Shown in pieces: positions 8,182 to 15,792 of a stretch of DNA of 48,002 bases (within the stretch, counting starts at the first letter, position 1; every line of letters starts with the position of its first letter). Source of the stretch: Collinsella sp. (GTDB lineage: Bacteria; Actinomycetota; Coriobacteriia; Coriobacteriales; Coriobacteriaceae); NCBI GenBank assembly GCA_019419455.1, contig DXZW01000015.1, forward strand, positions 1 to 48,002, written 5' to 3'. The notes under the pieces were generated by a model. The model saw nothing but the letters and a program-made list of their open reading frames with translations. It did no database searches and was not told where the DNA came from. The position numbers and the translations under genes were made by a program.

Positions 8182-8220
8182 AAACCACCACAAAGGGGAC
8201 AGGCACCTTTGTGGTGGTTT
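8182..8220. terminator. Bidirectional hairpin, family C (GGGACA loop)
   Basis: A perfect 14-bp stem, AAACCACCACAAAG pairing with CTTTGTGGTGGTTT, around the loop GGGACAGGCAC, followed by TTTT. It lies between the convergent ends of fprA and the DeoR-type gene, so it can terminate both. The loop motif is shared with other hairpins in the window whose stems differ. Confidence 0.8.
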
Positions 8221-8224
8221 TTGT

Positions 8225-9028
8225 TTAAGCGCCGGCGATGACGAGATTTGGGCGGGCGTTGTCGACGGTCTCGGCGATTGAGATGGCGACGGCGTGATCG
8301 GGGTCACGGTCCATCACGATGGCGTTGACGTCGGTCAGCTCGGCAAAGCGGTACATGCCACGTCCGTTGACCTTACTGGCGTCCATGAGGGCGACACTTT
8401 GACGAGCGGCACCGACCATAGCCGCTTTGGTCTCGGCCATCTGCGGAAAGTCGGTCGTAAAGCCGCAGCCGGGAACAAAAGCGCCAGGGCACATGACGGC
8501 AAGATCGGCGTGGACCATTTGGAGCGCCTGCATGGTAAGTGGGCCGTACAGATAGCGATGGCCTTTGCGCAGTGCCCCGCCCAGCATGACGACATCGACT
8601 GAGGGCATGCTCTCGTCGATATAATCGGCGATGGTAATGTCGGCCGTGATAACGGTGATGCCGTTGCGTTGATCGAGGAGACGGACGAACTCGAGCGCCG
8701 TGGTGCCCGAGTCGACGAGCAGCGTGTCGCCGTCATTGACGAGCCCGATGGCGCTTTGCGCGATGGCCTGCTTGGCGGCAACATTGACGTTGATGCGGCG
8801 ATCCTGGGTGGATACGGTCAGTCGCTTCTGGAGCGACACAGCGCCACCATGCGTACGGCGCAGCTTGCCGGACTCGGCGAGCGCGTCTAGGTCGGCACGG
8901 GCGGTAACGGAGGACACACCGAAGGTCTGGGCGATTTCTGCCACTTGCACCGAGGCGTTATGTTCGAGCATTTCCATAATGGCGGCACGACGCTCATCGG
9001 CGAAAGCTCGGGTTGTTGCATGAGCCAT
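8225..9028 (-). CDS. DeoR-family transcriptional regulator
   Basis: A 267-aa protein. The N-terminal winged helix (RRAAIMEMLEHNASVQVAEI and TFGVSSVTARADLDALAE, about residues 13-55) is typical of DeoR, with the family signature RRTHGGAV following. The C-terminal DeoRC sensor domain (ISOCOT fold) shows GDTLLVDSGTTALEFVRLL and a run near ALMDASKVNGRG. Such regulators normally sense phosphorylated sugars. The start ATG has GGAG 5 nt upstream. It is divergent from the class II aldolase gene, with an inverted repeat AAGTAAG/CTTACTT in the gap. Control of the aldolase or of itself is plausible but not shown. Confidence 0.9.
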   Translation of the reverse strand: MAHATTRAFADERRAAIMEMLEHNASVQVAEIAQTFGVSSVTARADLDALAESGKLRRTHGGAVSLQKRLTVSTQDRRINVNVAAKQAIAQSAIGLVNDGDTLLVDSGTTALEFVRLLDQRNGITVITADITIADYIDESMPSVDVVMLGGALRKGHRYLYGPLTMQALQMVHADLAVMCPGAFVPGCGFTTDFPQMAETKAAMVGAARQSVALMDASKVNGRGMYRFAELTDVNAIVMDRDPDHAVAISIAETVDNARPNLVIAGA

Positions 9029-9095
9029 AGCTGCTCCATCATCGTCTGAAATTTGCAGGAATTGTGTTGAGTCTATTTTCGTTCATTTTCTTTTT

Positions 9096-9126
9096 AAGTA
9101 AGAAAACGCCTTTCGATTACTTACTT
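9096..9126. promoter_or_regulatory. Inverted repeat in the deoR-type/aldolase divergent region
   Basis: AAGTAAG at 9096-9102 and CTTACTT at 9120-9126 are inverted copies 17 nt apart, in an AT-rich stretch of an otherwise GC-rich 335-bp gap (9029-9363). This makes a candidate DeoR operator. Nothing else in the gap was recognised. Confidence 0.4.
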
Positions 9127-9363
9127 TTTCTATAAAAGAAAGACGCTAAACGCTCAAAATTCAATATCGAACACGCCCGCTCGGCTCCAATTCCTTCCGT
9201 TTACTTTTCAAAAGCGACTGTATTGACCTGCATGGGCTCAATATCTCGCACATGCAGAGCCGCTGAATTTCATACAATAAGCGCAGCAAAACGCAAGGTA
9301 AAACGCCTTGCGGACACGTATGCCCGATGTCCAGATGCGGGCGAGGGAGAGGAGCAAACGCTC

Positions 9364-10221
9364 ATGGCACTTGTTACCACCGAAAAGATGCTCAAGGACG
9401 CTCAGGCCGGCCACTACGCCGTTGGCGCGTTCAACGTCGAGAACCTCGAGTTTGTTATGGCTGTTCTGGCCGCTGCCGAGGAGACCAAGTCCCCCGTCAT
9501 CATGCAGACTACCCCGGGCACCATCAAGACCGCTGGCTTGGATTACTTCTACGGCATGGTCAAGGCTGCTGCCGAGCGCGCTTCTGTGCCCGTCGCTCTG
9601 CACCTCGACCACGGCGATGGTTATGACCGCTGTATGCAGGCTTTCCGCACTGGCTACACCTCTGTCATGATCGACGGTTCGCACGAGTCCTTCGAGGACA
9701 ACATTGCCCTGACCAAGTCCGTCGCCGACGCTGGCCGGGCCATGGGCGTGCCCGTCGAGGCCGAGCTCGGCAAGGTTGGCGGCAAGGAGGACGACGGTCC
9801 CGCGGTTGAGGGCGAGAGCCCCTACACCGATCCGGCCGAGGCCAAGGAGTTTGTCGAGCGTACCGGCTGCACCTCCCTCGCAATTGGCGTTGGCACCAGC
9901 CACGGTGTGTACACGAGCGATCCGCACATCGAGCAGTCCGTGGTCAAGGCTATCCGCGACGCCGTCGACGTGCCGCTGGTTCTGCACGGCACCTCCGGTG
10001 TGCCCGATGAGCAGGTTGCCGAGGCTGTGAAGAACGGCATCTGCAAGGTTAACTACGCCACCGAGCTGCGTCAGGCCTACACCAAGGGCTTCATGGCCTA
10101 CATGGCCGAGAACCCCGCCTGCTTCGACCCCAAGAAGCCGGCTAAGGAGGGTATGCGTGAGATCACCGAGCTGGTTAAGATTCGCATGACCAACCTCAAC
10201 TCTGTGGGCAAAGCAGAGTAA
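9364..10221 (+). CDS. fba: Class II fructose- or tagatose-bisphosphate aldolase
   Basis: A 285-aa zinc-dependent aldolase of the FbaA/GatY/KbaY family. The zinc-binding HLDHG motif lies near residue 80, followed by SVMIDGSHESFEDNI, VEAELGKVGG, SLAIGVGTSHGVY (second zinc His) and LVLHGTSGVPDEQV (third zinc His). The reaction is reversible cleavage of a ketose 1,6-bisphosphate to DHAP and glyceraldehyde-3-phosphate. Length and motifs suit both fructose- and tagatose-bisphosphate aldolases, and sequence alone does not separate them here. The start at 9364 is preceded by GAGAGGAG; the in-frame extension to 9223 has no family character. It lies divergent from a DeoR-type regulator and is followed by a long hairpin repeat. 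Confidence 0.92.
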   Translation: MALVTTEKMLKDAQAGHYAVGAFNVENLEFVMAVLAAAEETKSPVIMQTTPGTIKTAGLDYFYGMVKAAAERASVPVALHLDHGDGYDRCMQAFRTGYTSVMIDGSHESFEDNIALTKSVADAGRAMGVPVEAELGKVGGKEDDGPAVEGESPYTDPAEAKEFVERTGCTSLAIGVGTSHGVYTSDPHIEQSVVKAIRDAVDVPLVLHGTSGVPDEQVAEAVKNGICKVNYATELRQAYTKGFMAYMAENPACFDPKKPAKEGMREITELVKIRMTNLNSVGKAE

Positions 10222-10248
10222 CAGCAAGGGTACTCTGATCCCACCGGA

Positions 10249-10395
10249 CGGCTTGGGCGGGTCCCCGCACTTAGTTTCCAAAACGTCCTCGCGCATGAAG
10301 GCCCCCGTTGCCTCGCTTCTACGAAGCGTTGGCAACGGGGGCCTTCGCGCTGCGGAATGATTTTGGAAACTAAGTGCGGGGACCCGCCCAAGCCG
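10249..10395 (+). repeat. Long hairpin repeat, family A copy 1
   Basis: Outer arms 10249-10283 and 10361-10395 are perfectly complementary over 35 nt. Inside are the conserved ACGTCCTC (left) and TGCGGAATG (right), a 4-nt helix GCGC/GCGC, a 2-nt AT bulge, an inner 16-bp stem (10297-10312 with 10331-10346) and a capped loop CGCTTC-TAC-GAAGCG. It sits 27 nt after the aldolase stop. It has no T-run, so simple termination is not obvious. Confidence 0.9.
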
Positions 10396-10396
10396 C

Positions 10397-10429
10397 CCTG
10401 CTCAATCGCCCTTGTGGCGTTGGGGCTGA
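10397..10429 (+). repeat. 33-nt direct repeat, Abi_2 C-terminus-like remnant, left copy
   Basis: Matches 14123-14155 at 30 of 33 positions in the same orientation, including a 16-nt identical core TCGCCCTTGTGGCGTT. Read from 10402 it encodes SIALVALGL, equivalent to SVALVALGLKGWD in the right copy, and runs to a TGA at 10464. With the right copy it brackets the DUF262/ADP-ribosylglycohydrolase operon. The repeat is certain; descent from an Abi_2 gene is inference. Confidence 0.6.
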
Positions 10430-10526
10430 TGTGCTTGTTGCTGGAGGGCGAGAGCGGCGCATGAGAAGGAACCCCTCAGCCTTGGCATTTCCCAGAAAGA
10501 GGCCGCCGACGCTAAAGCGGAGTTGA

Positions 10527-11708
10527 TTAAACTCGGGATGATTCATCCAATCCTTCCGATCTTTGGGTAACGACCCACTCGGCGTAGTCGTTATAAATGT
10601 ACTTGTGTTCCCAGATGCCATCGGCTGAGCCTGTGCATTCGTCAATCTGGCAGTCGTGGTAGAGATCGTCCGCGAAACCCTCGATTACGTTCAGCAACTC
10701 GAGGCGCTCGGTGTACTTCGCGGGGATTTCGCTAAAGCCAAGTCTCGCCCCGAGGATGTTGCCGCACACCGCGCCGGTGGAGTCCGAGTCACCGTTGTGG
10801 TTCACGGCAGCAACGATCCCCGCCTCGAAGTCGTGCTCGTGCCGAAGCGCGCAGAATACGGCGATGGCCAGCGTCTCCTCGGCCACCCATCCCTCGCCGA
10901 GCTCGTGGATGCAGTCGAGGTCGCCCTTGGAGGAGTCGGCGAGACGCAGCGCATGCATAAGAAGGCCTTGCAGTTCCTTCACATGTTTGGCATTCGGATA
11001 GGCTTTGGGGAGTGCGTCCAGCGCACCCATGATGGCCTCGCGCACACCGCAACCTGGCTTGTGCGCCAGCATGCTCACAATCACCGCGAGCGCTCCGGCG
11101 GGCAGCCAGCCCAGCGCGTGGCCGTGCGTGAGGGCAGCACACTCCGCGCCAAGTCGGAGGGTGTCGGCGTAGCCGCTGCAGTGGGCGCCATCTTCAGGGT
11201 CGAGGTGGAGCCCTGCCGGAGCCACGCGCATCACGCCGCCACAGCCCTTGCTGCTGTTGACGGGACACTCGGTCGTCCCCTCGCACCCCTCCGCGCAGGC
11301 GGAGAGGCACGTGTTCCCCGGCGCGCGCTGCTCGAAGAGCTCAGGCACGCCGACGAGCCATGAGTAGTGGTAGACGTCACTCCGCCCTTCGTCGAGCGGA
11401 TACCTCTCGGTCTGCGCGCGGTACCAGTCTCCGTAGCAATAGCCGACATAGCTTTCATACGGCCCCATAATGCCGCGTGTCACCCCACGCGTGGTACCTA
11501 AAAGCAGGCCGTTTGCTGTAAAGAGAGTCATCTGCGTATCGTCGGAGAAGCGCGCCACGCCTTTGGTATCGAGTTTGTACTCGGTTATGCCGCGCTCGCC
11601 ATAGCGGGAGAAGATATGCTTCTCGTCCCAGAATTCCACGGCGTATCCAAGCGCGTCGCCTGCGGCCCCGCCAACGAGGCAGCCCCGGTATTTGTCGAGA
11701 GCTTTCAT
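10527..11708 (-). CDS. ADP-ribosylglycohydrolase family protein
   Basis: A 393-aa protein of the ARH/DraG family, which hydrolyses ADP-ribose from modified proteins or nucleic acids. The N-terminal GCLVGGAAGDALGYAVEFW, the metal-binding SDDTQMTLF near residue 55, and the C-terminal NHNGDSDSTGAVCGNILGA, which holds further dinuclear magnesium ligands, are all present, so the enzyme looks intact. The start follows GGGAG by 4-5 nt, and only 9 nt separate it from the stop of the DUF262 gene, so the two are co-transcribed. In this setting, between abortive-infection gene remnants, it may act in defence or counter a phage or toxin ADP-ribosyltransferase; that is inference. A housekeeping role cannot be excluded. 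Confidence 0.9.
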   Translation of the reverse strand: MKALDKYRGCLVGGAAGDALGYAVEFWDEKHIFSRYGERGITEYKLDTKGVARFSDDTQMTLFTANGLLLGTTRGVTRGIMGPYESYVGYCYGDWYRAQTERYPLDEGRSDVYHYSWLVGVPELFEQRAPGNTCLSACAEGCEGTTECPVNSSKGCGGVMRVAPAGLHLDPEDGAHCSGYADTLRLGAECAALTHGHALGWLPAGALAVIVSMLAHKPGCGVREAIMGALDALPKAYPNAKHVKELQGLLMHALRLADSSKGDLDCIHELGEGWVAEETLAIAVFCALRHEHDFEAGIVAAVNHNGDSDSTGAVCGNILGARLGFSEIPAKYTERLELLNVIEGFADDLYHDCQIDECTGSADGIWEHKYIYNDYAEWVVTQRSEGLDESSRV

Positions 11709-11717
11709 GAAGCTCCC

Positions 11718-13622
11718 TTATGCCTCATCGTTTACAACAGAGGCCATCAAGTCCTCAGGTGTCTCGAACACGTGGTATCCGAGCTTGGTCACGAAAGAGC
11801 GCTCCTCGGGCTCGCTATCGACCATGAGAGCGACCGGTTCGCCGAGGCCGGTCTGCAAGCCGTCCGGCCATGCAAGGTCAACGATTACGGTCTTAGACGT
11901 GCCACTCACCCCGAAGTTCGCCGCCCCGTGTCCGTAACCCCTCTCCGTCAACCAGTCCGAGAGCCCTGAGAGAGCTTCGTCATCGTGGTCGAGGACGCTC
12001 GCGGCCCCCGACTGTCTGAAAGCGGCGGGCAGCTCACCCAGGTCTTTTCCTCTGTAGAGGGCAGATAGGATCGCGTTGGCCTTCTCGGAGAGAAGCTCGC
12101 GCCTCCGGGCGAGGAAGGCCTCGTAGTTCCCGATTTCCCAGAGGGAAGGGTCGTCGATCGGCACAGCGTGAGATTCGACCGCTCCGGGGTTTGCGGCGAC
12201 GTAGCCCGGCAGGTAATCCGAGGGGAGCTTGTCTGAGATCTCCAGGTTTGTCCCCTTGGTTAAGAAGGCGTAGTTGGCGAGCTGGTTTACCATCGACTTG
12301 TTGCGGTCGGCGGCGTAGAGCACCTTCTTGGGGAATATGTGGTGCACATCGAGTGTCGAGTTCTTGCCGAGAAGGTGAGAGTTGAGCTCGATTCCGCTGC
12401 CCCAGTCGCGAGCATGCCCCATGCGGGCGAGAAGGTACATGAGCGGGTAGAGGCGCGCTCCCGTGCTCCATCCCCAGAAGTCGTCGGGGTGGAGGCTTAG
12501 GTCGGGCCTGTTCGTCTTTATGAGCCTGAGCAGTCCGGCGATCCCCTCGCCACTCTTGACGGCGTTTATATCCTGGGCAAGCACACTCTCGGTGGAGCCT
12601 GCGTAGCGCCCCCAGAGGAAGACGTGAACATGCCAGTAGAGTAGGCGGTCCCACTCGGCCGAGGTAAGATTGCCTCCCTTCTGGTCTATGACCGCGATCA
12701 TCGTGGCGATGGAAAAGGGGCTGCCTAGGACGCGGGTGTGGTCGAGTCCGAGTCTGCCCGCGATGTGGTCGAGGCAGGTGCCCACGAGCTGGACGGTCTC
12801 CTTGAGTCCCTTTTGAATCTCCGATACGGAGAAGCCGTCGAGAGTGGAGAAATACGCCGACTTCGCGAGGTGGACGGTCAGGCAGCGCAGCAGCCAGTCG
12901 CGTGTGAAGTCGTATCCCTTGGCCGAGAAGCCGTCGAGAGCCTTCTGCATCTCATCGCGCATGGCGGGCCATTCCGCGCAGATCTTGGCGAGCGTGAGGT
13001 CGCCCTTGCTAAGCTTCGTGCCGCCCGAGTTCACGCTGTTGAAGATATCCACGACTACGTCGACGGTTTTGTCTGGGCCGGTCACGGTCTGGGAGAGTAT
13101 CTCAGTCTGTTTGATCTGCTCTATGCGGTTGAGCCGCGTGAGGGTCAACGTGAAGGTCGGGTCGTCAAGGCCGGCGGCCTGTTTGATGCTGACGGCTTCC
13201 GTTACGGCTCCGGATTGGTAGACCTCGGTTACCGAGACCCACATGGGGTCGCCCTTCATCTTGGGGGCACGGAACTCGAATACCTCATCCTTGATGTTGA
13301 ACATGAGGTCGGCGAATGCGTGCTTGTCGCCCTCGAAGAAGGGTGGTTCCTTGCCACGCATGATGCCGTAGAGCGACGTCATGCGCTGCTGGCCGTCGAG
13401 AATGAGGTTGACGGCACCCTGTCCGATGACCTTCTCGCCCTTGATGTCTGCGTCTTCCACAGGAGTTTGCCACAAGAGTATCGTGCCCACCGGATAGCCC
13501 TTGTACAGCGACGTCATGAGTTTGCGCACCTGTGCGCGGTTCCAAACGTAGCCACGCTGGAACTGCGGCATTGCGTAGTCGCCCGAGTCGATGCGGTTGA
13601 GGATGTCGGCTATGGTGCCCAT
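11718..13622 (-). CDS. DUF262 and HNH-nuclease (DUF1524-like) protein
   Basis: A 634-aa protein. The N-terminal DUF262 domain has the ParB-like motif ILDGQQRMTSLYG (DGQQR at residues 76-80), preceded by QFQRGYVWNRAQVRKLM. The C-terminal half has an HNH-type motif, LDVHHIFPKKVL, followed by NQLANYAFLTKGTNLEIS and SDYLP, as in DUF1524 and GmrSD type IV restriction proteins. In that family DUF262 uses NTPs and HNH cuts modified DNA. The last 110 residues do not belong to either domain. The start has AAGG 8 nt upstream. It is first in an operon with an ADP-ribosylglycohydrolase, an unusual partner. A defence function is likely but inferred from family and context. Confidence 0.9.
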   Translation of the reverse strand: MGTIADILNRIDSGDYAMPQFQRGYVWNRAQVRKLMTSLYKGYPVGTILLWQTPVEDADIKGEKVIGQGAVNLILDGQQRMTSLYGIMRGKEPPFFEGDKHAFADLMFNIKDEVFEFRAPKMKGDPMWVSVTEVYQSGAVTEAVSIKQAAGLDDPTFTLTLTRLNRIEQIKQTEILSQTVTGPDKTVDVVVDIFNSVNSGGTKLSKGDLTLAKICAEWPAMRDEMQKALDGFSAKGYDFTRDWLLRCLTVHLAKSAYFSTLDGFSVSEIQKGLKETVQLVGTCLDHIAGRLGLDHTRVLGSPFSIATMIAVIDQKGGNLTSAEWDRLLYWHVHVFLWGRYAGSTESVLAQDINAVKSGEGIAGLLRLIKTNRPDLSLHPDDFWGWSTGARLYPLMYLLARMGHARDWGSGIELNSHLLGKNSTLDVHHIFPKKVLYAADRNKSMVNQLANYAFLTKGTNLEISDKLPSDYLPGYVAANPGAVESHAVPIDDPSLWEIGNYEAFLARRRELLSEKANAILSALYRGKDLGELPAAFRQSGAASVLDHDDEALSGLSDWLTERGYGHGAANFGVSGTSKTVIVDLAWPDGLQTGLGEPVALMVDSEPEERSFVTKLGYHVFETPEDLMASVVNDEA

Positions 13623-13800
13623 TGTTGATGCCTTTCAGGCTCGATCGCCTCGAGGTCTCAACAAACATGACAGAGGCGAATTGTGCAGCAATAGCTCCAT
13701 TTTACTCTTCACTGCCAGGTCCCATCAGAGCGCTGGATGCGGATTCGGGAGGCCTTGAATATCAACTTCATCCGAGCACGGGAGCACCATGGGAGAATAA

Positions 13801-14202
13801 ACGAAGCCCTGGTTGACCTTCGAGGAGCAGGCCGACCTGCTCATGGGCGAGCGCGGCCTCGTAGCGGACCGCGACGTCCTTATCGCCCACCTCGAGAATG
13901 TCGGATACTACCGGCTCAGCGGCTACTGGTACATCTTCAAGCGCAAGCCCGAGGCTGACGAGGACGGATGCAAGCACGACCTGCCGCTCTACTGGATTCT
14001 CGTGAACCTGATGGACCTCGGCGCGAGCCCTACAAGGTGCGCTCGGACAACATGTTCGGCATCCTGACCATCCTGAGCTACCTGTTAGAACACATCGCCC
14101 TCGAGACGGGCTGGCGTGCGCGCCTGCTCAGTCGCCCTTGTGGCGTTAGGTCTGAAAGGGTGGGACGCGAGCGTTAAGGCTCCTTTGTTGATGAACGGTT
14201 AG
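13801..14202 (+). pseudogene. Remnant of an Abi_2 (AbiD/AbiF-like) abortive-infection gene
   Basis: Three pieces of an Abi_2 protein are readable in order. The first, from 13801, reads KPWLTFEEQADLLMGERGL then LENVGYYRLSGYWYIFKRK, the family N-terminus. It is joined directly to DLPLYWILVNLMDLG, which normally lies over 100 residues later. The second, in another frame, reads NMFGILTILSYLLEHIALE. The third, back in the first frame from 14128, reads SVALVALGLKGWD, the usual C-terminal end. So the gene has lost its middle and carries two frameshifts. No start codon is in frame before an upstream TAA at 13798-13800. The intact family causes abortive infection; this copy cannot be functional. Confidence 0.7.
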
Positions 14203-14661
14203 TACGCCCGGGCTTGTTCGGGGAATGCTGTATCCAGCGATGCTTGGAGCTTTTTGAATGAGACCTGCAGGTTGAGGCTCTGGTCGGTTGAGCGCATGTG
14301 CTGCGAGGTTGGGGAGTCGAGGAGGCCGTTTCTCTGTGTCGGGGGGAAGGAGAAAAGGTGTGCATGTTTTAGGGATGGCTGCTGTGCTGCGTCATTGGAA
14401 GAATGCATGCTTTTGCGGCCTCCTCGATATCCACCAAAAGGATGCGCTCGGGGTTGCTGCTAGGTCCCGTGCGCTAGCTACATTATGCCGCGAGCGCTGA
14501 TAAGGAAGCGCTAAAGAAAGGCTTAACCAGGTTTGATATAACAATGAAACTGCAGGTCAGAGGTATCAAGTAACACTCTTGAAAGGTTTTGGGCTTAAGG
14601 GCTTTCTAAGGTTTGTGACGTGGATGTGGCGCGGACGTGCGGAGCGTGTGGATGCTTGCTG
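14203..14661. other. Gene-free stretch between the Abi_2 remnant and the NUDIX-Vsr gene
   Basis: No convincing gene is seen. An inverted repeat, TCGAGGAGGCCG at 14317-14328 and CGGCCTCCTCGA at 14416-14427, encloses 87 nt. A 69-codon minus-strand reading frame (14199-14408) exists but has no recognised family or ribosome site. The stretch may be debris from island decay. Confidence 0.4.
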
Positions 14662-15651
14662 TTAGCGCTGAGGTGCGGCGGCGCGCACCTGCTCGATGAC
14701 CTTTTCCATGGTGGCGTCGATGCGGTCTTTTTTGAGTTCGCATTCCCAGATGGTTATGGGTGTCCAGCCCATTTGAGTGAGTGCTGCCACGGCAGCGCGG
14801 TCGCGCTCGACGTTGCGACGGAACTTTGCCTCCCAAAACTCAACGTTACGTTTGGGCTGGCTGGGGTTGCACTTGGGGCAGCGATGCCAAAAACAACCGT
14901 TGACAAAGATGGCGATCTTGCGGCCGGGGAAGGCGATATCGGGTTTGCCGGGAACCTTCCATTCCAAGCGATAACCCGTAAGGCCTGCGGCGCGCAGGCG
15001 CTGGCGAACGAGCAGCTCGGGTTTGGTGTTGGCGCGCTTGTTGCCCTTCATGGACTTTTTGATGGCGGCGCGACGGCGCACCAGTTCGCGCTCGTCAGCG
15101 GAGAGGTCCGAGGTATCGATGCCGTCGAGCAGACCGGGCTTGGGTCGCTTCTTGCTGCGGCGCTTGGCTTTGCGCTTGGGTTTGGTGGCGGGTTTGTCGG
15201 CTGTGTTGGGCGCGGCGTCATCGGCGGCGTCGTTGGCCTCAAGTCGGTCTTCCTTCAGCTCAATCAGGGCATCAATGAGCCCCTTGTCGGCGGGCATCCA
15301 CTCAACGGTGGCAAGCGAGGTGCGTGGAATCCAGCGGATATCGAGCTGGCGGTCGTGCTTCTGAGGCTCATCGGATTCATCGGCGAGCGAGCAGTAGTAG
15401 CACTCCATTGAGAGGTGGAAATCTGGGTAGTCATACTCAACGGTGTAGAAGTCACGCAGGTTGGTGACTTTGACCTGCAGCTCCTCCATGAGCTCGCGGC
15501 GCACGGCGTCCTCGGGCGTCTCGCCGCGCATGAGCTTGCCACCGGGGAACTCCCAAAGTCCCTGCATGTCGCCATAGCCGCGCTGCACGGCAAGCAGCTC
15601 GTCAGATCCTTCCTTGCGAATGATCCCAGCGGCAACATGAACAGTCTTCAA
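14662..15651 (-). CDS. Fusion of a MutT-type NUDIX hydrolase and a Vsr mismatch endonuclease
   Basis: A 329-aa protein with two repair-related domains. Residues 1-125 are a NUDIX domain with the full signature (GGKLMRGETPEDAVRREL then MEELQV), like MutT enzymes that remove 8-oxo-dGTP. A lysine- and arginine-rich linker follows at about 135-175. Residues 195-325 match very short patch repair endonuclease Vsr: NTKPELLVRQRLRAAGL, KVPGKPDIAFPGRKIAIFV, NGCFWHRCPKC and NVEFWEAKFRRNVERD. Vsr nicks at T:G mismatches, usually beside a Dcm cytosine methylase; no methylase is in this window. The start is a TTG at 15651 with AAGGG 6 nt upstream. Both domains keep their key residues. The joined activity is inference. 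Confidence 0.88.
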   Translation of the reverse strand: MKTVHVAAGIIRKEGSDELLAVQRGYGDMQGLWEFPGGKLMRGETPEDAVRRELMEELQVKVTNLRDFYTVEYDYPDFHLSMECYYCSLADESDEPQKHDRQLDIRWIPRTSLATVEWMPADKGLIDALIELKEDRLEANDAADDAAPNTADKPATKPKRKAKRRSKKRPKPGLLDGIDTSDLSADERELVRRRAAIKKSMKGNKRANTKPELLVRQRLRAAGLTGYRLEWKVPGKPDIAFPGRKIAIFVNGCFWHRCPKCNPSQPKRNVEFWEAKFRRNVERDRAAVAALTQMGWTPITIWECELKKDRIDATMEKVIEQVRAAAPQR

Positions 15652-15792
15652 CAGGAGCCCTTCCTCAACATCAACACGTGACAGTGCACCACCTTACACA
15701 ACGGTAAGGCAAGCGTAAGCCATATCGATGGTAGCCGACTCGTCTTCTTGCGACTATAGATGCCGTAGACTAATCGCAAGAAAGGACTCGGT

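Noticed and set aside
10249..10395. Reading family A elements as ordinary terminators
   Set aside because: They lack a T-run, are far longer than terminators, and have a conserved mismatched core.
14199..14408. A 69-codon minus-strand frame downstream of the Abi_2 remnant
   Set aside because: No start signal or recognisable family; it lies in probable gene debris.
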